Part shown: positions 7,658 through 15,986 of the stretch, one piece after another | How positions within the stretch are numbered: position 1 is the first letter of the stretch | How the letters are laid out: the number at the start of each line of letters is the position of its first letter | Origin: Actinomycetes bacterium | GTDB lineage: Bacteria > Actinomycetota > Actinomycetes > Propionibacteriales > Propionibacteriaceae | Assembly (NCBI GenBank): GCA_023387135.1 | Contig: JAEWIK010000115.1 | Coordinates: 1 to 28,849, forward strand | Length of the DNA: 28,849 nt | Direction of reading: 5' to 3' | The notes under the pieces: model-generated | Database searches by the model: none | The model's input: only the letters and a program-made list of their open reading frames with translations | What the model was told of the DNA's origin: nothing | Position numbers and translations under genes: made by a program

Positions 7658-7699
7658 CGGCGCACGCCTGGGCTCCTGCGTCCCGTCGAAGGGGACGTG
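7628..7699 (+). promoter_or_regulatory. Structured mRNA leader before mrpA (two hairpins)
   Basis: CCCGGG (7628-7633) can pair with CCTGGG (7667-7672, one G-U). After a 3-base bulge, CGTGTG (7637-7642) pairs with CGCACG (7661-7666, one G-U). An inner CGC-TTTA-GCG (7650-7659) places the leader stop codon at the tip. A second hairpin pairs CGTCCC (7679-7684) with GGGACG (7692-7697), directly before the mrpA ribosome binding site. The pairing was found by eye and no energy was calculated. It matches no riboswitch class that I recognise. Confidence 0.35.
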
Positions 7700-7713
7700 A
7701 GTGAGGGGGGCGG

Positions 7714-10635
7714 ATGCTGAGTGCACTGATAGCACTTCACCTGCTCCTCGCCGCGCTCAGCCCGCTCCTGGTCCGGCTCCTCGGCCAGCGCGCCTTCCTC
7801 GTCGCGGCCCTCGCCCCCGCCGTCGGCTTCGCCTGGATGGTCGGCCTCGCGCCGGCCGTGCTCGCGGGCGGCGGGCTCGACGAGAGTTACACGTGGATCC
7901 CCGGGTTGGGAGTGACGCTCGGTTTCCACGTCGGCCTCGTCCAGTGGCTGCTCGCGCTGGTGGTGACGGGCGTCGGCGCGCTCGTGCTGCTGTACTGCAG
8001 GTGGTACTTCGCCGAGTCGGGTCGGCAGACCAGGACCGTCGCGCTGCTCACCGCCTTCGCCGGGGTCATGCTCGGGCTCGTCACCGCCGACGACCTCGTG
8101 GTGCTGTACGTGTTCTGGGAGCTCACCACGGTGTTCTCCTACCTGCTCATCGCGCACGACCCGACCCGCCGGGCCAACCGGTCCGCCGCCCTCACCGCCC
8201 TGATAGTGACCACGACCGGTGGCCTGGCGATGCTCGTCGGAGTCATAGTGCTCGGCCAGGCGGCGGGCACCCACAGCCTCCAGGCCATCCTCGCCTCGCC
8301 GCCGCAGGGGGTGGCGCTCACCGTCTCGGCGCTGCTGATGCTCGTCGGCGCGCTCAGCAAGTCGGCGCTGGTGCCGTTCCACTTCTGGCTGCCCGGAGCT
8401 ATGGCGGCCCCCACCCCCGTCTCGGCCTACCTGCACGCCGCCGCGATGGTGAAGGCGGGCGTCTACCTGGTTGCCGTGCTCGCCCCGATGGTCGCCGACG
8501 TCCCGGGCTGGCGGCCCGCCGTGTGGACGCTGGGGGTCATGACGCTGCTGCTCGGCGGCTGGCGCGCGCTGCGGCAGGACGACCTCAAGCTGCTGCTCGC
8601 CTACGGCACTGTGAGCCAGCTCGGCCTGCTCGTCCTGCTGGTGGGCACCGGCACCCGCGCGGCAGCGCTCGGCGGGTTGGCCATGGTCATGGCCCACGCG
8701 GTGTTCAAGGCGGCACTCTTCCTCGTCGTCGGCGTGGTCGACCATTCGGCGGGCACTCGGTTGGTCAGCAGGCTGAGCGGCCTGCGCACGAGCCTGCCCG
8801 CCGTCGCGGTGGCCGCCGCGCTGGCGGCGGCGTCCATGGCAGGGCTGCCGCCCACCCTCGGCTTCGTCGCCAAGGAGGGTGCGCTGGAGGGCGTGCTCAA
8901 CCTCGCATCGACAGGGGACGGCACAGGCCTGCCGCCGCTGCCCGCCTGGATGCTGGTGGCGGGCGTGGTGCTCGGCTCGGCGCTCACCGTCGCCTATTCC
9001 GCGCGGTTCTGGTGGGGTGCCTTCGCCGTCAAGCCCGGCAGCGCCCCGACGGTGATCGAGCACAGGCCGGGGGTCGGCTTCGTCGCCGTGCCGGCGGTGC
9101 TCGCCCTCGTCAGCCTGGCCGGCGGCTTCCTGGCGGCGCCGCTCACGGCGGTCCTGGAGGGGTACTCCGAGACCCTGGCGGTCGGCGAGCACAGCCACGG
9201 ACTCTCCCTGCTGCCCGGCTGGACGCCGGCGCTGGCGGCGTCCCTGGTCGCCATCGCGCTCGGCATCGGCCTGTTCTGGCAGCGGGAGCGGATTGCGAGG
9301 CTGCAGCAGACGTTCCCGCACGTGACAGAGGCCGGTGAGGTCTATCGGACGACCATGCGCCGGATCGACAGGCTCGCGGTGGAGGTGACGGACAGGACGC
9401 AGCGCGGCTCGCTCGGCTACTACGTAGGGACGATCCTCGTCGTCGTCATGGTGCTGCTCCTGGTCGCGCTCTCGGCGGCGCCGGCGTGGCCGCAGGTCTA
9501 TGTGGCGGACACCTGGGCGCAGGTGGCGGTGGGGCTGCTCGTCGTGGTGGCGGCGCTGCTGGTCGCCACCTCGCGCGGCAGGCTGCGGGCGGTGGTGCTG
9601 CTGGGCGTGACAGGGTACGGGACTGCCCTGCTGTTCCTCATCCACGGCGCGCCCGACCTCGCGCTCACCCAGGTGCTCGTGGAGACGGTGACGCTGCTGG
9701 TGTTCGTGCTGGTGCTGCGCAAGCTGCCGAAGTTCTTCACCGAGCGCCCCCTGCAGTCGGGCAGGTGGTGGCGGGTGGTGATCTCGCTGGGCGCGGGTCT
9801 CGCGGTCACGCTGCTGGCCATCCTCGCCCTGGGCTCGCGCGTCGCGCCGCCCGTCTCCGAGTCGTACCCGCAGTACGCGAAGTCGTACGGCTACGGCAAC
9901 AACATCGTCAACGTGGTGCTCGTGGACGCCCGTGCCTGGGACACGATCGGCGAGATCTCGGTGCTGAGCATCGCCGCCACGGGCGTCGCGAGCCTCATCT
10001 TCGTCCGCTCCAGGTCGGGCAGGATCAGGCGGGCCCCGGCGGCGCCCGACGGCAAGCTCGAAGGCTGGCTGCGAGGCAGCCGGACGTTGCCGCGGGCCGC
10101 ACGCTCGCTGATGTTCGAGGTGGTCACCCGGCTGCTGTTCGGGGTGATGATCGTGGTGTCGATCTACCTGCTGCTGGCGGGACACAACCTGCCGGGCGGC
10201 GGCTTCGCCGGCGGGCTCGTGGCGGGCACGGCGCTCATCGTCCGCTATCTGGCGGCAGGCTCCGACGAACTCGACGAGGCGTTGCCCGTCCCTGCCGGGG
10301 CGGTGCTGGGTGCGGGCCTGGTGCTGTCGGTGCTGACGGCGATAGCACCGCTCGCCTTCGGCGGGGTGATCTTCCAGAGCTACGAGGTCCACCTCGCGAT
10401 CCCCGGCTGGCAGGAGCTCACCTCCTCATGGGGCAGCATCACGCTGCTCGGTGACATCCACCTGGTGTCGTCGACGGCCTTCGACATCGGCGTCTACCTC
10501 GTCGTGGTGGGCATGATGCTCGACCTCGGACGCAGCCTCGGCGCCGGGATCGACGGCCACGAGCGCGAGCAGCTCACTCCCGCTCCCGAGCCCGAGTCGA
10601 CCCGCGCCATGCCCGGTGTGAGGTGGTCGAAGTGA
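7714..10635 (+). CDS. mrpA: Mrp/Mnh cation:proton antiporter subunit A fused to subunit B
   Basis: This 973-residue polytopic protein is the largest subunit of the Mrp complex, which expels Na+ (or other monovalent cations) in exchange for H+. The N-terminal part resembles the proton-pumping subunits of complex I, with the key glutamate E136 in YVFWELTTVFSYL and lysine K216 in LSKSALVPFHFWLPGAM. A DUF4040-type segment lies around residues 600-670 (ALLFLIHGAPDLALTQVLVET). From about residue 790 a MrpB domain follows, with HNLPGGGFAGGLVAGTAL, so A and B are one polypeptide, as is common in actinobacteria. A GAGGGG ribosome binding site precedes the ATG. It starts the mrp operon and overlaps mrpC by a GTGA junction. 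Confidence 0.95.
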   Translation: MLSALIALHLLLAALSPLLVRLLGQRAFLVAALAPAVGFAWMVGLAPAVLAGGGLDESYTWIPGLGVTLGFHVGLVQWLLALVVTGVGALVLLYCRWYFAESGRQTRTVALLTAFAGVMLGLVTADDLVVLYVFWELTTVFSYLLIAHDPTRRANRSAALTALIVTTTGGLAMLVGVIVLGQAAGTHSLQAILASPPQGVALTVSALLMLVGALSKSALVPFHFWLPGAMAAPTPVSAYLHAAAMVKAGVYLVAVLAPMVADVPGWRPAVWTLGVMTLLLGGWRALRQDDLKLLLAYGTVSQLGLLVLLVGTGTRAAALGGLAMVMAHAVFKAALFLVVGVVDHSAGTRLVSRLSGLRTSLPAVAVAAALAAASMAGLPPTLGFVAKEGALEGVLNLASTGDGTGLPPLPAWMLVAGVVLGSALTVAYSARFWWGAFAVKPGSAPTVIEHRPGVGFVAVPAVLALVSLAGGFLAAPLTAVLEGYSETLAVGEHSHGLSLLPGWTPALAASLVAIALGIGLFWQRERIARLQQTFPHVTEAGEVYRTTMRRIDRLAVEVTDRTQRGSLGYYVGTILVVVMVLLLVALSAAPAWPQVYVADTWAQVAVGLLVVVAALLVATSRGRLRAVVLLGVTGYGTALLFLIHGAPDLALTQVLVETVTLLVFVLVLRKLPKFFTERPLQSGRWWRVVISLGAGLAVTLLAILALGSRVAPPVSESYPQYAKSYGYGNNIVNVVLVDARAWDTIGEISVLSIAATGVASLIFVRSRSGRIRRAPAAPDGKLEGWLRGSRTLPRAARSLMFEVVTRLLFGVMIVVSIYLLLAGHNLPGGGFAGGLVAGTALIVRYLAAGSDELDEALPVPAGAVLGAGLVLSVLTAIAPLAFGGVIFQSYEVHLAIPGWQELTSSWGSITLLGDIHLVSSTAFDIGVYLVVVGMMLDLGRSLGAGIDGHEREQLTPAPEPESTRAMPGVRWSK

Positions 10636-11060
10636 GCGTCAACCTCACCCTCGCCATCGTCGCAGGCGTCCTCGTGGCGGCCGGGCTGTACCTCATCACC
10701 GAGAGGTCGCTGAGCCGGATCCTGGTGGGTGTCGTGCTGGCGAGCAACGGGGTCAACGTCTTCTTCCTGGTGGCCTCCGGGCCGGCCGGGACGGCACCCA
10801 TCATCGGGCTGCTGGGCTCGTCCCCGATGAGCGACCCGTTGCCGCAGGCGATGGTGCTGACCGCCATCGTCATCACGCTGAGCGTCGCCGCCTTCGTCCT
10901 GACGATGGCGTACCGCAGCTTCCAGATCAACGGCCACGACGAGGTCCAGGACGACCTGGAGGACGCCCGGATCCGCGAGCTGGCGGAGGCCGACAGGGCG
11001 TCGGCGTCGTTCGAGGAGATCCAGTTCAGCGACACCGGAGAGGACGTGGTCAGCGAATGA
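10632..11060 (+). CDS. mrpC: Mrp antiporter subunit C (NuoK-like)
   Basis: This 142-residue membrane protein is homologous to the complex I subunit NuoK and is required for assembly of the Mrp complex. Three hydrophobic helices are visible: LAIVAGVLVAAGLYLI, ILVGVVLASNGVNVFFLV and AMVLTAIVITLSVAAFVL. The middle helix shows the SNGVN pattern typical of subunit C. The charged C-terminal tail (about 40 residues) is cytoplasmic. The start was set at GTG 10632, which overlaps the mrpA stop as GTGA and has AGGTGG upstream; GTG 10623 is the alternative. It overlaps mrpD by an ATGA junction, so translation is probably coupled. Confidence 0.93.
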   Translation: MSVNLTLAIVAGVLVAAGLYLITERSLSRILVGVVLASNGVNVFFLVASGPAGTAPIIGLLGSSPMSDPLPQAMVLTAIVITLSVAAFVLTMAYRSFQINGHDEVQDDLEDARIRELAEADRASASFEEIQFSDTGEDVVSE

Positions 11061-12577
11061 ACAACCTGCTGGCGGTCCCGGTGCTGCTCTGCCTGCTGGG
11101 GGCGGCGGTCGCGTTCTGGGCCGGACGCGTGCCCTGGCTGCAGCGGCTGGTGTCGGTCACCGCCGTCGTCGGGGTGTCTGTCGTCGCGGGGCTGCTGGTC
11201 TGGCTGACCGAGAAAGGGCCGCTGGTGCTGTGGGTGGGGGACTGGCCGCGCCCGCTCGGGATCGTGCTCGTGGCCGACAGGCTGGCGGCGATCATGCTGC
11301 TGGTGGCGTCCCTGGTCTCGCTCGGCGTGCTGGTCTACTCCACCGGGCAGGACGCCGACGAACTCCGCCGGGAGACCCCGGTCTCGATCTTCCACCCGAC
11401 CTTCCTGCTGCTGGTGGCGGGGGTGTCGAACGCCTTCCTGGCAGGCGACCTCTTCAACCTGTTCGTGAGCTTCGAGTTGCTGCTGTTCGCCTCGTACGTG
11501 CTGCTCACGATGGGCGGCACCCGCGACAGGATCCGGGCGGGCTCGGTGTACGTCGTGGTGAACCTCGTGAGCTCGGCGCTGTTCCTGATCGCTCTCGCCT
11601 GCATCTACGCGGCGGCGGGGACGGTGAACCTCGCCCAGCTCTCTGTCCGGCTCGCCGAGCTGCCGGCGCCCCTGCAACTCGCCCTGCAGCTGATCCTGCT
11701 CATCGTGTTCTCGATCAAGGCGGCTGTCTTCCCGCTCTCGGCGTGGCTGCCGCACTCCTATCCGACGGCGCCCGCGCCGGTCACCGCCGTCTTCGCCGGC
11801 CTGCTCACCAAGGTGGGCGTGTACGCCATCATCAGGACGCAGACGCTGCTGTTCCCCGACCAGCCGCTGACGGTGCTGGCGGGGCTGGCGGGACTCGCCA
11901 CCATGGTGCTGGGCATCCTGGGCGCGGTCGCCCAGTCCGACCTGAAGCGCATGCTGTCCTTCACGCTGGTCAGCCACATCGGGTTCATGGTCTTCGGCAT
12001 CTCGCTGAACTCGCCGCAGGGTTACGCGGGCGCCATCTTCTACGCAGCGCACCACATCACCATCCAGGGCACGCTGTTCCTGGTCGCCGGGCTGGTGGAG
12101 CGCGTCGGCGGCTCGACGTCGCTGGAACGGGTGGGCGGCCTGGCGCGGTTCGCCCCGCTGCTGGCGTTGCTGTTCTTCGTCCCCGCGATCAACCTCGCAG
12201 GCATCCCGCCGTTCTCCGGCTTCATCGCCAAGCTCGCCCTGCTGCAGGCCGGCGTCCAGGCCGACACCCCGATGGCGTGGGCGCTCGTGGTGGGGGCGGT
12301 CGTCACGTCGCTGCTCACCCTCTACGCGATGGCGAAGGTGTGGGCGCGGGCGTTCTGGGGCGAGGTGCCGCAGCGCATGCTGCGCCACCAGCGGCGCTTC
12401 GACGCCGCCGCCGTGAACCGCTTCCCGCCGAGCATGGTCGGCGCGACGGTCGGGCTCGGCGTGCTGAGCATCGTGTTCACCGTCCTCGCAGGACCGATGT
12501 ACGACTACGTCGCCCGGGCGGCGAGCGCGCTGTTCGACGGCAGCTACTCGCTCATGGTGCTGGGGGTCGTGCGATGA
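11057..12577 (+). CDS. mrpD: Mrp antiporter subunit D (NuoN/NuoM-like)
   Basis: This 506-residue polytopic protein is homologous to the proton-translocating antiporter-like subunits of complex I. The conserved glutamate is E140 in FVSFELLLFASYVLL and the mid-membrane lysine is K221 in FSIKAAVFPLSAWLPHSYP. A second charged segment reads DLKRMLSFTLVSHIGFM. Together with MrpA it is thought to form the ion path of the complex. The gene begins at an ATGA overlap with mrpC and ends in an ATGA overlap with mrpE. The length is normal for the family and no key residue is missing. Confidence 0.95.
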   Translation: MNNLLAVPVLLCLLGAAVAFWAGRVPWLQRLVSVTAVVGVSVVAGLLVWLTEKGPLVLWVGDWPRPLGIVLVADRLAAIMLLVASLVSLGVLVYSTGQDADELRRETPVSIFHPTFLLLVAGVSNAFLAGDLFNLFVSFELLLFASYVLLTMGGTRDRIRAGSVYVVVNLVSSALFLIALACIYAAAGTVNLAQLSVRLAELPAPLQLALQLILLIVFSIKAAVFPLSAWLPHSYPTAPAPVTAVFAGLLTKVGVYAIIRTQTLLFPDQPLTVLAGLAGLATMVLGILGAVAQSDLKRMLSFTLVSHIGFMVFGISLNSPQGYAGAIFYAAHHITIQGTLFLVAGLVERVGGSTSLERVGGLARFAPLLALLFFVPAINLAGIPPFSGFIAKLALLQAGVQADTPMAWALVVGAVVTSLLTLYAMAKVWARAFWGEVPQRMLRHQRRFDAAAVNRFPPSMVGATVGLGVLSIVFTVLAGPMYDYVARAASALFDGSYSLMVLGVVR

Positions 12578-13131
12578 GCGAGACGTCGAGGAGGCTGCGC
12601 TGGCGCTTCCAGGGCAGGGCGGTCGTGCTGCTGGCGGCGGTGTGGGTGCTGCTGTGGGGGGAGCTGTCGCTGCTCAACGTCCTCTACGGACTGGTGCTCG
12701 GCTGGCTCGTCACAGTCGTGTTCTGGCTGCCGCCGATCCGCTACTACGGCGAGGTCAGGCTGGGCTGGACGCTGGTGCTGGTCCTCGCGCAGCTTCGCGA
12801 CCTCGCCGTCGCGTCGTTCCAGTTGGCGCTGGCGTCGGTGCGTCCGCGGGTCGACCTGCGCCCGGGGATCATCAAGGTGAGGCTGCGCACGAACAGCGAC
12901 CTCTTCCAGGTCGGCGTCGCGGTCCTGATCTCGATCGTGCCGGGCACGCTCGTGGTGGAGACCGTCAGGCGGCCGCGGTTGCTCTACCTGCACGTCTTCG
13001 ACCTGCCCGACTCGCGTGCCGTGAAGCGCGAGCGGGCGCGGGCGCTCGCCATCGAGGACAGGCTCATCCGGGCCTTCGGCAGCGACCACGACAGGCGCGC
13101 GCTCGAGCAGCGGTCGGCGAAGGGGGAGTGA
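12574..13131 (+). CDS. mrpE: Mrp antiporter subunit E
   Basis: This 185-residue protein is the Mrp-specific subunit E, a membrane protein needed for full antiport activity and complex stability. Two hydrophobic helices near the N-terminus (AVVLLAAVWVLLWG and LLNVLYGLVLGWLVTVVFWL) are followed by a third (LVLVLAQLRDLAVASFQLAL). A conserved cytoplasmic domain with VRLRTNSDLFQVGVAVLIS and SIVPGTLVVE comes next. The ATG at 12574 overlaps the mrpD stop (ATGA). The same frame is open far upstream through mrpD, but that part is only the out-of-frame shadow of mrpD. mrpF starts two bases after its stop. Confidence 0.93.
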   Translation: MSETSRRLRWRFQGRAVVLLAAVWVLLWGELSLLNVLYGLVLGWLVTVVFWLPPIRYYGEVRLGWTLVLVLAQLRDLAVASFQLALASVRPRVDLRPGIIKVRLRTNSDLFQVGVAVLISIVPGTLVVETVRRPRLLYLHVFDLPDSRAVKRERARALAIEDRLIRAFGSDHDRRALEQRSAKGE

Positions 13132-13133
13132 CG

Positions 13134-13448
13134 ATGGGAGTGCTCTGGGTGGGGGTCGCGGCGCTGTTCGTCGCGGGCTGCCTGGTGATCTGGCGCATGG
13201 TGCGGGGGCCCACCTCGCTCGACAGGATCATCGCCGCCGACGTGCTGGTGGCCATAGCCGTCGCGGCGGTCGCCGTCTACACGATCGTCTCGGGCAACCG
13301 CACGGGGCTGCCGATCCTGCTGAGCCTGTCGCTGGTGGGGTTCACCGCCGCCGTGGCGGTGGCCCGCCTGCTGGCCTCGAACACCTCCGTGAGGCGCGCG
13401 TTCGACAGGCGCCGGGCCTACGAGACGGAGGACTCCGATGACTCTTGA
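13134..13448 (+). CDS. mrpF: Mrp antiporter subunit F
   Basis: This 104-residue membrane protein has the MrpF pattern: three helices, with RMVRGPTSLDRIIAADVLV between the first and second and a short charged C-terminus. The ATG at 13134 follows the mrpE stop by two bases and has AGGGGGAG upstream. The reading frame continues open upstream through mrpE, but this extension is a shadow. Subunit F is a small structural part of the Mrp complex. Its last 11 bases overlap the start of mrpG, so expression of the two is likely coupled. Confidence 0.92.
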   Translation: MGVLWVGVAALFVAGCLVIWRMVRGPTSLDRIIAADVLVAIAVAAVAVYTIVSGNRTGLPILLSLSLVGFTAAVAVARLLASNTSVRRAFDRRRAYETEDSDDS

Positions 13449-13830
13449 GGCGTTCCTCGACGGCGCCGGCGCGGTGATCGTCGCACTCGGGTGTCTCTTC
13501 TGCCTCGCCGCGGCGCTCGGCCTCGTCAGGTTCCCCGACGTGCTCACCCGCATGCACGCCGCCACCAAGCCGCAGGTCTTCGGCCTGATCCTCGTGCTCG
13601 TCGGCGTGACGCTCAGCCTGCGGGACGCCAAGGCGTTCACGCTGCTGGGGGTCGCCGTCGTGCTGCAGATCCTCACCGTGCCGGTGTCCAGCCATCTGGT
13701 CTCCCGGGCCGCCCATCGCAACGGCGAGTGGGCGGCCGAGGACGCGGTGATCGACGAGTTGGGCCGCGATCAGGCGGTTGACGAGGAAGGACGCAACGAT
13801 CCGCGGATCTTCAGGGGCGATGAGGGATGA
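13438..13830 (+). CDS. mrpG: Mrp antiporter subunit G
   Basis: This 130-residue protein is the last subunit of the Mrp complex. The MrpG signature is visible as GLVRFPDVLTRMHAATKPQVFG after the first helix. Two further helices follow (LILVLVGVTLSL and LLGVAVVLQILTVPVSSHLV) and then an acidic cytoplasmic tail. The gene starts inside mrpF (11-base overlap) and closes the operon. With it all seven subunits A-G are present, so the complex should be complete, and roles in sodium resistance and pH homeostasis are expected from the family. Confidence 0.93.
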   Translation: MTLEAFLDGAGAVIVALGCLFCLAAALGLVRFPDVLTRMHAATKPQVFGLILVLVGVTLSLRDAKAFTLLGVAVVLQILTVPVSSHLVSRAAHRNGEWAAEDAVIDELGRDQAVDEEGRNDPRIFRGDEG

Positions 13831-13920
13831 GCGGCCCCGATTCCGGGTATGGAAGGGAATGCGCATGGCCAGTCGGCACCGGAGCCATTTCGTCCCCGGC
13901 TTGCGGGACTAGACTTGCCC

Positions 13921-13926
13921 TATACT
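13921..13926 (+). promoter_or_regulatory. -10 element TATACT before the DUF3040 gene
   Basis: TATACT is the closest match to TATAAT in this region. It would give a leader of about 25 bases that includes AGGAGG (13945-13950). TTGCGG at 13901 is only 14 bases away, so it is a poor -35. Confidence 0.5.
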
Positions 13927-13956
13927 TCGTCCACCTAGCGACCCAGGAGGCGTGAC

Positions 13957-14337
13957 ATGGCCCTCTCGGAGGACGAGCAGAGGCTCTTGGAGCAGATGGA
14001 GGCCGCGCTCGCGGCCGAGGATCCGAAACTCGCCAACACGCTTCGTGGGACGACCTCCCGACGTCTGCACCGCCGCCGCGCGGCGGTGGCGGGATTCGGC
14101 TTCCTGCTCGGGCTGGTAGCGCTGGTCGGCGGCATGGAGATCCACCCCCTCGTGAGCATCGCTGGCTTCGTCGTCATGCTGGTGTCCACCGTCGTCGCGG
14201 TGAGCTCCTGGCAGTACGTGGGGCGTGATCCCGGGGGCCAGCCCGCGGGTGGTTCGGGCAAGCCAGGCGGGCGCCCGGAGCGCGACTTCATCGACAAGAT
14301 GGAAGAACGCTGGCGCCGCCGCCAGGAAGAGAACTGA
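13957..14337 (+). CDS. DUF3040 family membrane protein
   Basis: This 126-residue protein belongs to DUF3040, an actinobacterial family of unknown function. The N-terminus carries the family hallmark LSEDEQRLLEQMEAALAAEDP. A short basic linker (RRLHRRRAAV) and two membrane helices (about residues 45-65 and 68-90) follow, and then a Gly/Arg-rich charged tail. A strong AGGAGG precedes the ATG. In many actinobacteria this gene lies next to mraZ and the dcw cluster, whereas here about 9 kb of other genes separate them. A role in cell envelope or division is inferred only from that usual context. Confidence 0.85.
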   Translation: MALSEDEQRLLEQMEAALAAEDPKLANTLRGTTSRRLHRRRAAVAGFGFLLGLVALVGGMEIHPLVSIAGFVVMLVSTVVAVSSWQYVGRDPGGQPAGGSGKPGGRPERDFIDKMEERWRRRQEEN

Positions 14338-14352
14338 CGAGCTCTCGACGTA

Positions 14353-14381
14353 CGCCCTCGGCCTCCGGCCGGGGGCGTTCT
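14353..14381 (+). terminator. Rho-independent-like terminator after the DUF3040 gene
   Basis: An 11-bp GC-rich stem (CGCCCTCGGCC paired with GGCCGGGGGCG, one G-U) with a 3-base loop TCC is followed by TTCT. It lies 15 bases after the DUF3040 stop codon. The U tract is short, as is usual in high-GC genomes. Confidence 0.6.
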
Positions 14382-14423
14382 GCATGCCCGAGTTAACGAT
14401 TCGATCACGAGCCCTGCGGGTAG

Positions 14424-14453
14424 TTGCCGTGCAGCCGGCGCCGTCCCTAGAGT
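14424..14453 (+). promoter_or_regulatory. Promoter of the carbohydrate ABC operon
   Basis: TTGCCG (14424-14429) and TAGAGT (14448-14453) are separated by 18 bases and fit a housekeeping sigma promoter. Transcription would begin near 14460, directly at the edge of the palindromic operator. Confidence 0.55.
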
Positions 14454-14460
14454 GGCAGCA

Positions 14461-14488
14461 CTGGTAACGTTCCCGGAAACGGTACCAG
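14461..14488 (+). promoter_or_regulatory. LacI-type operator palindrome
   Basis: This 28-bp inverted repeat has outer half-sites CTGGTA and TACCAG and inner parts ACGTTCC and GGAAACG around a central CC|GG. Twelve of the fourteen base pairs are complementary. Sites of this kind bind LacI-family dimers. It begins at the predicted transcription start of the binding-protein gene, and a LacI-family gene closes the same operon, so autoregulated repression relieved by a sugar is the likely scheme. Confidence 0.7.
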
Positions 14489-14579
14489 CGAAGCCTCAAC
14501 GGTGACGCTCCGCGAGATGGCAGCACACACATCGACGCTGATCGCCGCCGCTCACCTCGGGGAACCGGAAGGAAGCACG

Positions 14580-15977
14580 ATGAAGAGACAACTGCTCGCG
14601 CTGGCGCTCGGCGCCGCGCTGGTCGCCAGCCTCGCCGCCTGCGGCGACGGCGGCGAAGCACCCACCACAGCGGCGCCCGGTGGCAGCGCCTCTGCGTCCG
14701 CCGACGGCGCCAAGGGCCAGGTCTACTACCTCAACTTCAAGCCTGAGATCGCCGACAAGTACGCCGCCATCGCGCAGGAGTACACCCAGAAGACCGGCGT
14801 GCCGGTCAAGGTGGTCACCGCCGCGGCAGGCACCTACGAACAGACCCTGCGCTCGGAGATCGCCAAGTCCGACGCGCCGACCATCTTCCAGATCAACGGC
14901 CCGGTGGGCTACCAGAACTGGAAGGACTACACCGCCGACCTGAAGGACTCCGAGCTCTACAAGGCGCTGTCCGACAAGTCCCTGGCGATCAGCGACCCGG
15001 GCGGCAGCGTGTACGGCATCCCGTACGTGGTGGAGGGCTACGGCATCATCTACAACGACGCGATCATGAAGGCCTACTTCGCGCTGCCCGACAAGGCGTC
15101 GTCGCTGTCGTCCGCCGCCGACATCAAGTCCTTCGCCGACCTCAAGACTGTCGCCGAGGACATGCAGGCCAAGAAGGACAAGCTCGGCATCAAGGGCGCC
15201 TTCGCCTCGACCTCGCTGAAGAAGGGTGAGGACTGGCGCTGGCAGACCCACCTCGCCAACATCCCGCTCTACTACGAGTGGTCGACCAACAAGGTCGACC
15301 TGACCAAGGGCACCCCCGACTCGATCACCTTCCAGTTCGCCCCGCAGTACCAGGCGATCATGGACCTCTACATGAACAACTCGACGGTCGACAAGGGCCT
15401 GCTGGGCGCCAAGTCGGTGTCGGACTCCATGGCCGAGTTCGCGCTCGGCCAGGCGGCCATGGTGCAGAACGGCAACTGGGCCTGGAGCCAGGTCGCCGAC
15501 GTCAAGGGCAACAAGGTGCAGGAGGCCGACATCAAGTTCATGCCGATCTACATCGGGGCGCCCGACGAAGCCAAGCAGGGCCTCGCCATCGGCACCGAGA
15601 ACTTCTTCTCCATCAACTCCAAGGCCAAGCCCGAGGACCAGAAGGCGTCGCTCGACTTCCTGTACTGGCTCTACAGCTCGCCCGAGGGCAAGAAGCACGT
15701 CGTCGACGACCTCGGCTTCATCGCCCCGTTCAGCACCTTCTCGGCCACCGAGGTCCCGTCCGACCCGCTGGGCAGGCAGGTGAAGGAATGGTCTGCCAGG
15801 ACTGACATCCAGAACGTCCCGTGGAACTTCTCGGTCATGCCGAACCAGACCTGGAAGGACGACCTGGGCGCCGCCCTGCTCGCCTACTCGCAGGGCAAGG
15901 AGGACTGGTCCAAGGTGACCTCCGACGCCGTCGCCGACTGGGCGACCCAGGCCGCGGCGGCGAAGTCCGGCCAGTAA
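14580..15977 (+). CDS. ABC carbohydrate transporter, substrate-binding lipoprotein
   Basis: This 465-residue protein starts with a lipoprotein signal peptide ending in the lipobox LAAC (Cys at about residue 21), so it should be anchored on the outer face of the membrane. A Ser/Ala/Thr/Gly linker follows. The mature part has the family 1 solute-binding layout: IADKYAAIAQEYTQKTGVPV near the start, then YGIPYVVEGYGIIYNDAI at the hinge region. Related proteins bind sugars or oligosaccharides, but the substrate cannot be read from sequence. The ATG at 14580 has GGAAGGAAG upstream. Two permease genes follow, with a strong hairpin in the first gap, and no ATPase gene is linked. Confidence 0.9.
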   Translation: MKRQLLALALGAALVASLAACGDGGEAPTTAAPGGSASASADGAKGQVYYLNFKPEIADKYAAIAQEYTQKTGVPVKVVTAAAGTYEQTLRSEIAKSDAPTIFQINGPVGYQNWKDYTADLKDSELYKALSDKSLAISDPGGSVYGIPYVVEGYGIIYNDAIMKAYFALPDKASSLSSAADIKSFADLKTVAEDMQAKKDKLGIKGAFASTSLKKGEDWRWQTHLANIPLYYEWSTNKVDLTKGTPDSITFQFAPQYQAIMDLYMNNSTVDKGLLGAKSVSDSMAEFALGQAAMVQNGNWAWSQVADVKGNKVQEADIKFMPIYIGAPDEAKQGLAIGTENFFSINSKAKPEDQKASLDFLYWLYSSPEGKKHVVDDLGFIAPFSTFSATEVPSDPLGRQVKEWSARTDIQNVPWNFSVMPNQTWKDDLGAALLAYSQGKEDWSKVTSDAVADWATQAAAAKSGQ

Positions 15978-15986
15978 TCCTTGGCA

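Noticed and set aside
7654..10392. 912-codon open frame on the minus strand opposite mrpA
   Set aside because: The translation is a Gln/His/Arg/Glu-rich low-complexity string, typical of antisense to membrane-protein genes in high-GC DNA. mrpA itself has all family motifs.
11230..12573. Upstream extension of the mrpE reading frame through mrpD
   Set aside because: This part is Arg/Pro/Gly-rich and out of frame with mrpD. The true MrpE start is the ATG at 12574 with the ATGA overlap.
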